Assembly (NCBI RefSeq): GCF_964340395.1
Contig: NC_135561.1
Coordinates: 7,811,232 to 7,873,231 of the forward strand
Direction: 5' to 3'
Length of the DNA stretch: 62,000 nucleotides
Source: Glandiceps talaboti
Lineage: Eukaryota > Hemichordata > Enteropneusta > Spengelidae
Positions within the stretch are counted from its first letter, which is position 1; each line of letters opens with the position of its first letter. A program made the translations under genes and the position numbers. The notes under the pieces were generated by a model. That model was not told the DNA's origin. It did no database searches and saw only the letters and a program-made list of their open reading frames with translations. Of the stretch, positions 15,076 through 28,156 are shown in pieces.

Positions 15076-16393
15076 TGACAAGTGAACATGATAACTCGTC
15101 TGCTTCAACTCCGTCCCCAACTGTTTGCGGCACCTGTATACTTAACTATTTTGTGGTTGACGTCTTTGTCTACGCATGTACAAATGTCATGTCCAATCAT
15201 TGAAACTTCACATCAACCGCGTTTCTGCTGCAATGAGTCTGAAATGTGATGTTTGCCAACTAAAGGCACGCATTATTCCGCAAGGTTTGTCTTCTTTAGA
15301 AGCTAATTTGATACGTTTTTGGACTGAAGGGACGACGACCTTTCCAATTCCATTCACTTACCAATGGAGAATGCTTTAGAAAACATGCAAATTGACTTAG
15401 CACTTATGTCTATCGAATATATACATTTTTTAATATAATATCGATTATGATGTATTGATGTTGACAGTAAAACGAATTTCTATTTTCGGATGAAATATGT
15501 TATTTTACGGTACGATGGTTTTTATGATCAGAAGAATTGAAATTCCATTAACACGGAATTGCTTTCAGCTCAACAGCTTTTAGAACGTCGTATAGCATAA
15601 CCCAAATATATGATATGATTTTCCATACACGGTTTAATATTCAAGACACATGTTATTATATGATTATCAGATAAGATATCATTAAAAACCGATACTAGTG
15701 AGATGATAACATCCATAAATGCTCATTATAAACCTGACAGTAATGTTATGTATGCAAATATATTCACATATATAGATCACCTAGATATGGGTCACACAAA
15801 ACACAAACTCACGTTCTCGTAAAGACCCCTTAAAGAGTAATATATTCGTATCAGTGCTCTATAGGCAGGACTGTTTAATTGCTTTGATCTTGAAGGTTGT
15901 ACATCATCGATACAATGTTTGCAATACACTACACGAAAATCTGTTTTGCTCAACCCGTAAATTGTAAAATGAAATTTCTTTGTCCCAACTCTTTGGTGAT
16001 TATAACATATTTGAAATGACGAAATTTAAGAATACAATAAGTTTTGGGGGCAATTAATAATTACAGTATCTGTTTATATTTCATAGTGTTAAATTATTTA
16101 AGTTCCCTATAGCTAAATATATGCATAGAGATTCTCGCATGTCTGTTTTTAGATGTCCTCTCCCCATTGAATATCCTTCAATATCAGATTTATTCAAACT
16201 GGCATGCTAATTAATATTTTATTGTTTGGATACATTTTGACTTCGGTGAATAGAAGAGAGTTCCACAGGGAATTAAAGTGAGATTACATAAGGACCTCAT
16301 TGAATTGACAAACCTAAGTGTAACTATTTCTTCGGAATACGTTGTCTTAGTGTCCACTTACATTATACGTCATGTCCATTCAAAACCAAACCC
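15076..16393. other. No gene recognised
   Basis: AT-rich unique sequence with stops in all frames; a short open frame at 15176-15379 has no recognisable feature. Confidence 0.5.
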
Positions 16394-16706
<313 letters not shown>

Positions 16707-19700
16707 GAAAGAGACAACGAACATACCATACCTACTGTTTAAGTGTACAACATGTAAATAGATAAATAGATGCAAACAAGTATTCAGTAGCAAAAGGTAG
16801 GTCATGCAGTTACAGAAATAAATGTAAACATGAATAATCCAATAAGTCACAATATATTCATTCAAACCCATCCACCATCTCCTCCTCCCATCCAATCAAA
16901 ATGTAGTAAAGGTACATCTTTCATTTTAATATTCTCTGCTCGGTAGCTCTGTACAATATCACAATGTCATATATCGCGATATCACACTTATGAAGTTTCT
17001 ATATGTTAAACATGGCTTAGTGTGATCATATCCCCAACTAATAAATGCAATATTAATGTAGCCAGACCTTCCAAATACCTATAGACGGTAAGTGCTAGTT
17101 TCCTTATTGGCCTCGAGGGTAAGTGGTCTTTACGTATTAAATATTCACTAAGGCTATCCAAAGGGACCTTTCTACTTTGCATTTAAGTGGCAGCTAATAT
17201 AAATAAAACAAGGTAGATGCCAAATCGACCTCATTTAAGTTTGCCCGTTAATTTCTCCAAGCTAATAAGAATAACTCATTACTTTCTACCATATGCTAAC
17301 TATATTGAATAATGCATAAGACATAGCTATGCAAGCTGCAATACATTAAAGTGGTGAATATATCCAAGTTGAATGTCGATTTATATTAGATCTCGTACGT
17401 ATTGAGAAATATGTTCCCCTGGGGCTGAAACGATGTTCCCCATGGGGTGGAAACGATGTTCCCCTGGGGCGAAAACGATGTTCCCCTAGGGCGGAAGCGA
17501 TAGTTTACAGTCAATTACTCATATTGTAGTAAGGTGTGGGTAGCATATAAAAGCGCATTGCTTCACAAATGAGATTTGGCACACGTCTTCGTTTATATAT
17601 ATGTATTTAAAATGTTATTATTCATAAAAATACACTAAGCCACCACTAGGATTATTAACAATGTGAGAAACAGCATTTTGAAAAAAAAAATATGAATAGA
17701 TTCAAACTATACAATGCAGGAAGGATTATTAAAAGTTACAAATAAATATTACATAATGAAAATGCGCGCGAAGTTATTATATATTCATAAATTGACAATA
17801 GTTGTCGTCTGAACAATGTACACATCAGTCTTTGGTAAGCAATGTTGATGACCTAACATTTTATACAAACACAAATTCGACATGTGTTTTTCACATTTTA
17901 ACATTGGTTAACACAACATGCAATACCGTCGATGGAGGACTTCTTATTATAGTTACAATTAATACACCACAGATTGCACCTTATTGCTAAACTTTACACT
18001 TTTTATCAACACATAACTTCACTTTATAATACTTTGAGTCTTTAGATACCATCTTTCAAATTCTTACCAGTCAAACTATAATGTTGGAAAACGTGAAAGA
18101 ATCCTCTTTAATAGTTCACATCGTATTTTAATCCGTAGAATTTATTTTACATAAGTGTGGTATATTTAAAGTGGTGTCGCAATTTTTTAAATTTGAAGTA
18201 AAGATCGTAATCTCCAAAATCACTTTTGGCTGTGTCATCAATAGTTAAATGTCTTTCTAGTTCGCTTCGTTCAAATCTGTGGGCAAAGCATTTAGGCATG
18301 AATTACATGAACAGTACAGTACTGTCGTTCATCAAGTTCAAATTGTAATAGACCTTAACTAACGGTTGACCTTTGTGATTCGGTCCATGTGTACTATATT
18401 CGCGGCTTACCTTCCGTTTTTGGTGGCATGTAGCATGTTCTACTTCTAGCAGTGGCAGTTTCTTGTAGGCGCAATTATGTCATGCAAGGTGCATCACAAC
18501 AACACATAGGCAGACCATTTTCAGTGCATTCAAAACTCTGTTGAATTAATTTTCTATTCGATTATTTTGAAGTGTTTCATCCAATTTCAGACATTCCTTT
18601 TTGATGAGAAAGATATTGATTCACACGTAGTCCAATTTAAAACTGTGTGAACAAGCTATATTTTCACAACATCCTGTAATTTTATTAGTCATCATGTCTG
18701 CATTCAGTTTTGCTATCGTCTACTCAAACATTCACAAAAACAAAGAATACCAATGGCGAGTTTTATCTGAGTACAGTGTACTCAGCTGAACATGTATACT
18801 GCACTAGATTCGAAGATGTGCACTTACATTTGCAATTAACGTTGTCAATTTAGTCTCGCTTCATCAAACATGGCATAGATGAAGATCTTATAGCACGATG
18901 CATTTCTGAAAAAAAAGGATGTAGAATAACAATGAATTAATTTGTAAATCACGATGTATGGTCTGTCGGAATGAGTAGGTTTTATCGCTTGAAGCTATGT
19001 TTGATGTATTTGCTCATAGGTACCATCTGTATTATTGTAAGGCGGCGGTACTTCCAAACCAGGGTGACTATAGCGTTAAATTTTACTTCGGCGGTGAGGT
19101 GGTTTTCACGACTCGCACAAGGGTCTTTTAAATTACAAATTAAGTAAGTGAAAATATAGACATTGATAGCGCGCAAGCAACAATCAGCATCAATGCCTGA
19201 CGCACAAAGAAGATGGAAACACAAAACTGATTATTTGCATTCACAGTGAGATAAAATGTAACATGAACTTCGTTCATAGTAAATGCAGTTGTGTGAGATA
19301 ATAAAAGAGGTCATACTGCCTAATTGAAACTCTGTAGTCTTTCTGGTTTGGTAGTGATGTTTATGGACAATGACATGTATAGGTCGAATTATCATACCCT
19401 TAATGTAGACAACTGTGAAGTTTCAAAACATTTCTCTTGGCACTGTTTATAATAACACGAACATATTTTTGGAGGTGTATTTAATTGAAAGTTTGTTTAG
19501 AAATATTATTTCTATGTTTTTAACAATTTGAACCATTTTCTCTTCAAGTCTTATTTAAATGAATGTCGTTCTCGAAATGAATACATTTACTATATGATCA
19601 GTGAGAAAATAAAATACATGTACTATATTGTGTTTTTTGTAAATCTGTACTGGGAACATCTCCCTGTTTTTTTTTATACAGAAGAACACATTTGTCCAAT

Positions 19701-19932
19701 TTTCGGGAGCGCTCAAAAGTGGGAATTAGGATATACTGTCGCCCCCATGTCGGTCAACTCAACATTCTTATTAGTTACTCATTCCATACCCACCAATGTG
19801 GTCGCATCAATTGCCTCCATGTTTTTAACGTATATAACCGAACGAGTTAAATTCGAATCATAATCGAGATTGTTCAGCTTGAATATCGTCTAATTAGATA
19901 ATGATTTACTCATTTTATGCACTATCCTTTAT
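16707..19932. other. No gene recognised; contains the 22-bp minisatellite at 17411
   Basis: Otherwise unique AT-rich DNA. Open frames at 17802-17990, 18982-19224 (-) and 19528-19863 carry no motif, signal peptide or splice sites that would support a gene. Confidence 0.5.
17411..17499. repeat. Four-copy 22-bp minisatellite with an internal palindrome
   Basis: Four head-to-tail units of 22, 23, 22 and 22 bases, each beginning ATGTT, carrying a C4-N-G4-type palindrome (CCCCTGGGG, CCCCATGGGG or CCCCTAGGG) and ending in GAAACG-like sequence. The GC-rich core contrasts with the AT-rich surroundings. Confidence 0.9.
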
Positions 19933-20007
19933 CAATACAATACAATACAATACAATACAATACAATACAATACAATACAATACAATACAATACAATACAA
20001 TACAATG
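19933..20007. repeat. (AATAC)n pentanucleotide microsatellite
   Basis: About fifteen near-perfect AATAC units. Confidence 0.97.
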
Positions 20008-22355
20008 CATGTGTACGTCTCAACATCAATAATGTAACGATCGATAAATAACATGACGAGATTTATTAAACACAAATTGATATCTAAGCTTGCTTTATCA
20101 TCATATCTGAACAATACTAGACTCATATCTGCATATTAAAGACTGAATAATGGGTCATAATGAGCTGATGCTAAATAGATATGGTAAATGACTGCAAACA
20201 CAAAATATAGCAAAACATATCTAAAAAGCATAGATATTCCTATAAAGACACTCATAAAAAGGTAAGGTTTAAAGTGCGGTTTAAAGTCAATATATACCGA
20301 AATTTTAACATTACGTGCAGCCGTTTTAGAATACTATATCGTGGATCCATACATAGACACAAGTCAAGTATAACCTATAGATAACGAGTTTAAATACATT
20401 GGCGTCTCGTACTGAACTGAATTGTCCGTAGGTTAGATTTGTCTTCAATTTACATGCCAATCGGCGTGCAATTTCGTGTCTTTACCTGACTCCTGAGAAA
20501 TAACTGCACCTTACTTTGTATTTATTCAATACATGCCTTGTCACCTGAACAAAGCAAACGCCATCAGGACACTTAACAAACCTATTGAGTAATGATTGCT
20601 AAGGGCAATATGATTACCTACCTACATGCAAATGGCATCTTTATTTTTTAGAAAACGCTGTCGAATGACCTTATCCCAAATTAGTATGCATGTCACTACT
20701 GTGGAGAGTAGAATTTTATCTGGTGAGAGTCATCGCTTCACGACCATTTTTATTTTAGATAAATATGTTTAGAGACGTAGGAATCCTAGAAGCAATTATC
20801 ACTCACTGAGGCATATTATCGTGTTTCATTTTCAAACAAAAGCCCGACAGCTGTCTTATCTTGCTGCAGATTAAGCTTTAATATCAGTTTTCACGACCCT
20901 TCAGATTATTTTCCTTTGGCATATTAGATTCACATGAGGCATATGCTTACAATTTTTCCTTCGTATGAGAAGAAATTTCTTTAAAAATAGCAAACTAGAT
21001 CCAAGATAATGCCCAAGTGGAGAAGCACTAAAGATTCTATCCCGTCTTTCATTTTTCAGAATGTTAAACATATTCTAATCACGATGTTAGCTGACTTGTC
21101 AATCGCAGCCTTTTGCTTTGTATGTACCGTCTTATAATATAAGATCTGGTATCACCAACTTAGAAGACTGTCCTTTGTGATTTAAGACCAAAAAAAGCTT
21201 AAACTTGAAAGTCCTGTTTGCTACTTAGAGAGGACGATCCTTTCATGTGTTGAAAACAGATGACGACAAATTCTGTATTGCGACTAAATTGCAATCGAGT
21301 TTGTGTATGGTCACCGTTATGGATACAAAACATAAATAAAAAACGAGCGAGCAAAAAACTGTAGTATGTCGAAAACTATTTTTGTTGACATGATCTTCAT
21401 ATAGCAAAATCGCTTATAAAATTGATAAATGTCGCACTATGTCATTCATTTTTGTTTCCTGTGAATACTAATGATCTATTGAACACCATGCTATTCAAAA
21501 ATCGATATCGGATCCATTACACAAGAAACCTTTTTGAAGTTCAAACTTTAGACATTATATTTTCATTAAACTGTAAGTGCTATGGTATTCTTTCAGATAA
21601 CAAAATATCAGCAATTCCCTCTAAATGGAGTATAGAGAGTGATTTTAATGAATCATCGCCTCGAACACGTGTTATTTCAGTCTGATTTCACCTTTGTCTA
21701 ACATTTATCAAAGTTATCCAACATTCATTTATTTTATCCGTATTTACTTGATGTAGTCTATTCCTATATGTAGCCTCATCCCTAAAAATTGATATCAATT
21801 TCAAACCACACTTTATTTTTTTTATCTAAATGCATGATAGCATTTAAGAAGAGTTTTGAAATATATATTAAATCCCTAGAGAATCCAGAATGGTTTTAGA
21901 GTATTTTTATTTATATTGTGTACTTAACAGGTCAAACATGGTAATGAGAGGGTGAGAATTACAATACAATAACAACACAATTATTCATATTCAAATGTTG
22001 TTAATGTACTTTTGATGACTATACTTGACAGTGTTCAATGTCCATTAATTTCGAAGTAAGATGAATTACAGGTGGCGAACTGACCTTTCTGTATAATCGA
22101 CTTTAATATATAATAAATCAAGGCAGACCAAAAGCTAATAACGAGGTAATCAGCTTTCAATCTTACAAGGTGAGTAAGTTACCAAGGAATGTAATTAACT
22201 TGGTAAAATCCAAAATCTGATTATACGCACACGAGGTTTTAATCTCATGTGTGTTAAGTAGGGTTCTAATTGGTTTTAGATTCCATCAACGGAAACAGCG
22301 ACATTCTGATTATTCGTCGTTTCTACAACTTAGTGTGTTATAACATTTTGTTATA
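20008..22355. other. No gene recognised
   Basis: AT-rich unique sequence. The longest open frame, 21422-21685, has no recognisable motif. Confidence 0.5.
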
Positions 22356-22393
22356 ATACATACATACATACATACATACATACATACATACAT

Positions 22394-22425
<32 letters not shown>

Positions 22426-22428
22426 GCA

Positions 22429-22482
<54 letters not shown>

Positions 22483-22532
22483 TACATACATACATACATA
22501 CATACATACATACATACATACATACATACATA
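22356..22532. repeat. Symmetric ATAC - CA - CACG - CA - CATA compound microsatellite
   Basis: ATAC units (22356-22411), CA (to 22425), CACG (to 22448), CA (to 22478) and CATA (to 22532). The order reads nearly the same from both ends. The whole 177 bases are uninterrupted purine-pyrimidine alternation. Confidence 0.97.
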
Positions 22533-23741
22533 GTTAATTTGGAAAAAACAATTAACTTGCCTTCTGTGTAGAACAAATCTGGCGTAATTTACAAAATAAT
22601 TTGATACAATAAATATGGACTGCACGAATTTTTAAAATTAGATTCTATACTTATCACTCTCAAAACTAGTTATATTCCCTCAGTGGATGAATAATCCTAC
22701 CTTCCAGCTCACTAGTAATTTCCCAACTAGAGAAATTGTTTTTATAGGCTTAAGTGAATAGTATGCTTAATCATTTGTCAGTTTTTTCCGGCCAGAATTG
22801 CTTTGGCTGCCTTAGTTTACTTTCAGAGGCAAAGAGTACACGTGGGGTGCATCCTTATTACAGAATAAATCCGGTCTATATGAAGTCACTGAGAGACCTG
22901 TTTTGAAAAAAGATAAAGTATATGTATTCGACTAACTCACGGCTTATTTATGATATTTATGATAATTGCTTTTCAGAGTATATCAATGATTTTTAGTTGT
23001 TAGACTAAAATATTATACTATAAACTGCAAAACAAAAGTACCTAAACATCTGTATGACTGACTATTATTGAAATAATATTTTTACATTGGTAACATATTT
23101 AACTAGTTTTCGCGACGCGAATTTTTTTTTCTTCTAATTTTTGTTTTCTTTTTTGCAAATTAGTAAATACACATTTTTTGACACTTTACATACTCTGTTC
23201 TATCATATTTATCTCTTGAAAAACTTCCTTTTTCTTCGAAACAGTTTAGGCTTTGTATTTAAGCAGTCTTGGCATGTTGGGTAGATTTCAGCTGCTTGTT
23301 CTCCTGATATCAGGAATAAATAAGGAACGGGAAAGCAAAAATTATCGGAAAAAAAAGGATCGACGCGAGGGTATTCAGGGCACGCGCGCGCTGACCAGAA
23401 CCAGATATATATATTTTTTTGGCCTAACATGTACTAATCGCAACGAAGTGAAATAACTACAGAACAATCAACAATCAAGTTATTAGTCTAACAATGCTAA
23501 AAACGGTGTACTCAAAATGGGTGATGTAAAAATCAAATTAAAAACAGAAGCAAATAATTGAGTATGATTGCCCATGCTACCATCCTCCATTTGTAGGTGA
23601 AATAAAATGATAAATGAACTAGACATGAACACTTGCGTGATCCGGAAAACTAATATTGCATGGGCTAGATGCACGCGCTCTGCACTGAATTACATTGGAA
23701 GTGATACTGGGTATTTTATACAAGTATATTGATCGAGCAAT
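22533..23741. other. No gene recognised
   Basis: AT-rich. It includes a small GC-rich patch near 23360-23400 (GCGCGCGC core) with short open frames on both strands at 23209-23456. Nothing identifies a product. Confidence 0.5.
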
Positions 23742-24073
23742 CTGATTGGTCTATATACATCGAACTAACTAGTCTAAAATAGTTATATACGCACAGCTAG
23801 CGCGACTTTAAGCGGCCCTGAATGAGAATAGTATATTCATTTTTTTGATCACTGTCGTCTGCATCCATCATGGCCGCCGTTTCCGTTTTCTATCGCCTGC
23901 ACCGTACTGAGTCGTCCAAGCCGAGCGCTAATATTTTCCCGAAGATATTCAACGACCTAGAACTTTCCGATGTTTACTCAAAACCATCGCCTTTAGAGCG
24001 GCTCAGCATAAGCCAACATGGTCGTTCTTGGCCCATTAAATGCAGACACAGTGAGGCAGATCATGTACATTAA
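23742..24073 (+). promoter_or_regulatory. Promoter-like CpG-rich segment with a 67-codon ORF
   Basis: CTGATTGGTC at 23742-23751 matches the CCAAT/NF-Y box in reverse orientation. About 100 bases on, a TCACT initiator-like site is followed by ATG at 23870 in good context (A at -3, G at +4), opening a 67-codon frame to 24073. The segment is rich in CpG relative to its surroundings. The protein has no domain I recognise. A weak donor (CA/GTGAGG near 24048) could make it a first exon. It could also be a fragment of a mobile element. Confidence 0.25.
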
Positions 24074-24265
24074 ATCCGTCACAAAACGAATCTAACTTCA
24101 GACCATTCACAAAATGAACTTGTCTCTGTACAAACTAAGCAAAACTAGATATGTACGCTGCATAGTATTTAACCATTTATCGTTATTAAACTTTCCAAGT
24201 GCAGTTTGTTTTTACCGTTTGTAAAGTTTGTTTTCCATATTTCAATATACTGGTATAATGTAATA

Positions 24266-24408
24266 GCAATAAACCACCCCCTGCGGTGGTATACCCCTTG
24301 GCTTTGACCAATTGGCTCCATACCGTACGTATTCGCTGACGCTCATGCGTATATGTCGTCAACGGTCAAAACCTCGGAATATACCATCCCCAGGGGGTAG
24401 TTTATTGC
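24266..24408. repeat. Imperfect fold-back (inverted repeat) of 143 bp
   Basis: The left arm starts GCAATAAACCACCCCCTG and the right arm is its near reverse complement, ending CAGGGGGTAGTTTATTGC. Similarity runs inward for about 44 bases to TTTGACC/GGTCAAA. The loop of about 55 bases is CpG-containing. It is compatible with a small fold-back element; no clear target-site duplication is visible. Confidence 0.8.
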
Positions 24409-24741
24409 TTAAATATACATAATGTCTAAAATGAGCTAAATATGTTATAGAGTATATGGATGAGAATGATGTATTGCATTGCCCTTCCCAATAGTCATTC
24501 TGTGCACATTAACGGGAAGATTTATTGTATAAACAGTATTAAAGTTGGCGTACTTTGAAAATCCGTTTGTAGTAGAGACCAGGTACAATTGAGTCATTGA
24601 GACGAATGAAATTTAAAACATTAAAACATTAACGTTATCCTAACACTATATCGTTTGAAACATAAGTTTTCACCTCCGCATGTTGTACTCAAAATTATCT
24701 TGGAATTACTAATGACGTCAGTTATGATTATGAGGCTAGAA

Positions 24742-24872
24742 ATGTATGTATGTATGTATGTATGTATGAATGTATGAATGTATGTATGTATGTATGTATG
24801 TATGTATGTATGTATGTATGTATGTATGTATGTATGAATGTATGTATGTATGTATGTATGCATGTATGCATG

Positions 24873-24903
<31 letters not shown>

Positions 24904-24948
24904 TGTATGTATGTATGTATGTATGTATGTATGTATGTATGTATGTAT
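24742..24948. repeat. (ATGT)n microsatellite
   Basis: About fifty ATGT units with a few AATG and CATG variants and one phase shift near 24901. Open frames on both strands are translations of the repeat. Confidence 0.97.
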
Positions 24949-26153
24949 TGATTATCCCCCATATACCTTTCTATGGGCTAATATTATGATTTATGTAGCT
25001 TATATTATGTGCCATATTTTATGCCAGATTAAAATAATTTGGATGAAAAATATGGAAAATACATTGTGAAAGTTGTGTACAATATCTGCAAAAGGTACAT
25101 TAGTAAGATCCTTAATTAATTTTCAAACTAATTACATAAGATTAAAAACTAGATGGCAAATATATACGATCTTCAAATAGCACTGACATGCTACAGTTGC
25201 TAAAATGATGTCCACGCTTTATATCTTAGACGTAGATTGATTGGACTTCAAATTTACTACGTTTTACCAGTTAAAATAAATCATTTTAGCATAAGGGTAC
25301 GACAGGATTACCCAACCCCCTTCAGTCGAGTCGACTGACGTCTCTGCAAACATACAAGCCAAGACACATTTAAATAAAACTGTGATTACATTGTATACTA
25401 TTGGGCATACGAACAAATTAGTTCGATTCTGACTAACATGGTTTGTACATTAAGAATGTCTTAAAGGATCTTCAATCAGGGCTTGGGAATACAATCGATT
25501 TATATCAACTTGGTCCAATCCCACTGTAATCGAGACATGATTTCCTTTATGACTACGGTGATACAGTGTGACGCTTTCTCTTCTCAATATTTGCTATTCT
25601 TACAAAAAGGAGAATGGTTTGATGTGATAAGGTGAAGGACTATCTGAACGCTAACACTGAAGATAGCGAAAGGACGCTACATAAACAGTATTTTCTTTAC
25701 ATCAATACACGTTATTCTGTAATACAAAGGGTTAAAGGTCACGAACTATAGTTTAAGTCAAATAGATTAATGTTACCAAGGGATAACACGTGTAAGTCGT
25801 TCGAATATTTCCTCACAATCTTAGATCGTCAACTATACAGACGACAGCCGTGATTTTACGATGCTGTACATATTGAAAGAATATTCTTTCAAAGATTACG
25901 GCATGTTTTACGTCACATATTGGTTGTCAACGAATGGCAAACATGCTGTTACATTTTCAAGTTCCATCATATATAAGTTCCATTCAGATATTAGTGTACC
26001 ATGAATAATTTACCGATATTGGAGAATGGTATTCCTAAGTATGGGGTGGGATAAACTTATATCAGATCTAGAGAACGTGAAAACACACCAAACAGTAAAG
26101 AAATTATACACTGACTAGACAATTACACTATACAGTAATGAACTCACTGGCTA
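24949..26153. other. No gene recognised
   Basis: AT-rich unique sequence without credible open frames. Confidence 0.5.
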
Positions 26154-26224
26154 GTGGTGGTGGTACGTGGTGGCGGTGGTGGTGGTGGCGGTGGTGGTGG
26201 TGGTGGTGGTGGTGGTGGTGGTGG
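26154..26224. repeat. (GGT)n microsatellite
   Basis: Trinucleotide GGT array with two GGC variants and an ACGT interruption near the start. The G-rich plus strand could form a two-tetrad quadruplex. Confidence 0.95.
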
Positions 26225-27178
26225 CCGAGCACTTAGCACCAGGTCTGTATATTTGACCCTTAACGAACAACGCAGACTTTCAAAGTTTACTATGGTTCTT
26301 CCTGTTTTAATAAGCGATCACTGAGACACTGCTTAATAACGAAAATGTTAAAATATGTTATCAACATTTATTTGGCCGTATGCAGATTAACATTTTTCAA
26401 GAGAACATTTGAAAACTTACAACAGATCAATAACCGTCTCAAACCTCCTTTAAAAAAACTTTGCCATCATTTATTTTCTTGGAGTGAAAATTCCATGATA
26501 TATTGAATATTATTAATCCAGTTAGAAGCATATAGTGTGGCTACCATGAAAATAAAGACTTCACAAACTTACATTTTCTCGCGTTCAAACAACATATTTC
26601 AGCGTCCTAGCTAAATTAATACACCATTACGACGAATTGTCTTAGTTATTTAACTATGGCACTGTCATTAGCACAAGACTCGTGTATATTTTCTAACAGA
26701 ATACTAAAAATTTGAAATTACCCTGAGGCCTATATCACAGAATGGTGTTCTGGTTTTACATTTTCTGTATTTGCTGTGCCTCGTGATGTCAATGAATCTC
26801 TATGGGTAGCACAAACTAAACAGTTTCTTGTAGAAAATCGCATGAAAGAAGATATCTTTCTCTAGTATTCAGAAATCCCCTAGGCTGATGCACAACAAGA
26901 CTCGATTTCACTTCAAATGGGAAATCATTATCTGAGCAATCTCTATCTCCATTATTAGATATAAGCAGCTTTTCTTTCTTCTTTATTTTCGCTCAATTTA
27001 ATCTCGCATCGATGGCATTTTTTTTAACCCAACGGCAACTTTCCAGAAGGCATACAATAAAGACGAAATTGTAAAGAATCGTAAATATTTAACCAAATTC
27101 TGAAAACCGTGAAGTATATTTCGAAGAAACGTGAATGCATCTTTCCGTCAATTTATCAACCTCAAAAACTAGGTAAAA
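26225..27178. other. No gene recognised
   Basis: AT-rich unique sequence; nothing supports an exon. Confidence 0.5.
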
Positions 27179-27185
27179 TGTGTGT

Positions 27186-27228
<43 letters not shown>

Positions 27229-27387
27229 TGTCTGTCTGTCTGTCTGTCTATATGTCGGTGTCTCTGTCTCTGTCTCTGTGTCTCTGTGTGTGTATGTCTG
27301 TCTGTCTGTCTGTCTGTCTGTGTCTGTCTGTTTCTGTCTGTCTGTCTGTCTGTCTGTGTATGTATGTGTATGTGTATGTGTCTGTCC

Positions 27388-27441
<54 letters not shown>

Positions 27442-27460
27442 GTGCCTGCCAATGTCTCTG
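27179..27460. repeat. GT / CTGT / CTCTGT compound microsatellite
   Basis: (GT)n, then (CTGT)n mixed with CTCTGT and TATGTG units, ending in a long (CTGT)n. Six overlapping low-complexity frames on both strands come from this tract and are not genes. Confidence 0.96.
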
Positions 27461-27968
27461 TATAAAAATTGAAAATTGCATTTCGCTAAAACTTTAGAGC
27501 GTGTCCGACCTTTAATTGTGTTACTTGATTATCTGGTTTGACGGGAACCCTGACAAACATCCAAATTTAAAGTCTAAATACCCCCTCGGGTGATATATAA
27601 TGTATCCACATACTCTTCTGGATTGGCGATTACTACATTAGTCATTCAAGGTACGGTGTTTTCAAGTTACTAAGATACTTTACAGATCATTAGATTTAGT
27701 GGTGAGCATTGACTAAAATATAAAACTTATATACTCGTAAATGTAATTCGAGAAACATCTATATTGTGTGAAATTGTAACAAAATTATATATTTTCCAAA
27801 TTGCGTCTTGCACATGGAATATACGTTGGTTTATTTTGAAAATATACAAACTATGCAATGTGAATTGATGAAAAGAAAAGAGATAATAAAAACTATGAGT
27901 GTGGAAGAAAAAGCATTATTGATCTGTTCGATATTGTGATTAATAGTTTGAATGATTGGTATTACCAT

Positions 27969-27971
<3 letters not shown>

Positions 27972-28045
<74 letters not shown>

Positions 28046-28068
28046 CGATCGATCGATTGATCGAATGA

Positions 28069-28155
<87 letters not shown>
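27972..28155. repeat. (GATT)n microsatellite with a GATC core
   Basis: About 45 GATT units, with a short GATC-rich stretch (about 28043-28063) in the middle and one GCTT variant. GATC is a one-base variant of GATT and is self-complementary. Confidence 0.97.

Positions 28156-28156
<1 letters not shown>

Noticed and set aside
23384-23420. Similarity of GCTGACCAGAACCAG here to GCTGATGACCAGAACCA at about 14502
   Set aside because: Only about 12 shared bases with no extension; likely chance.
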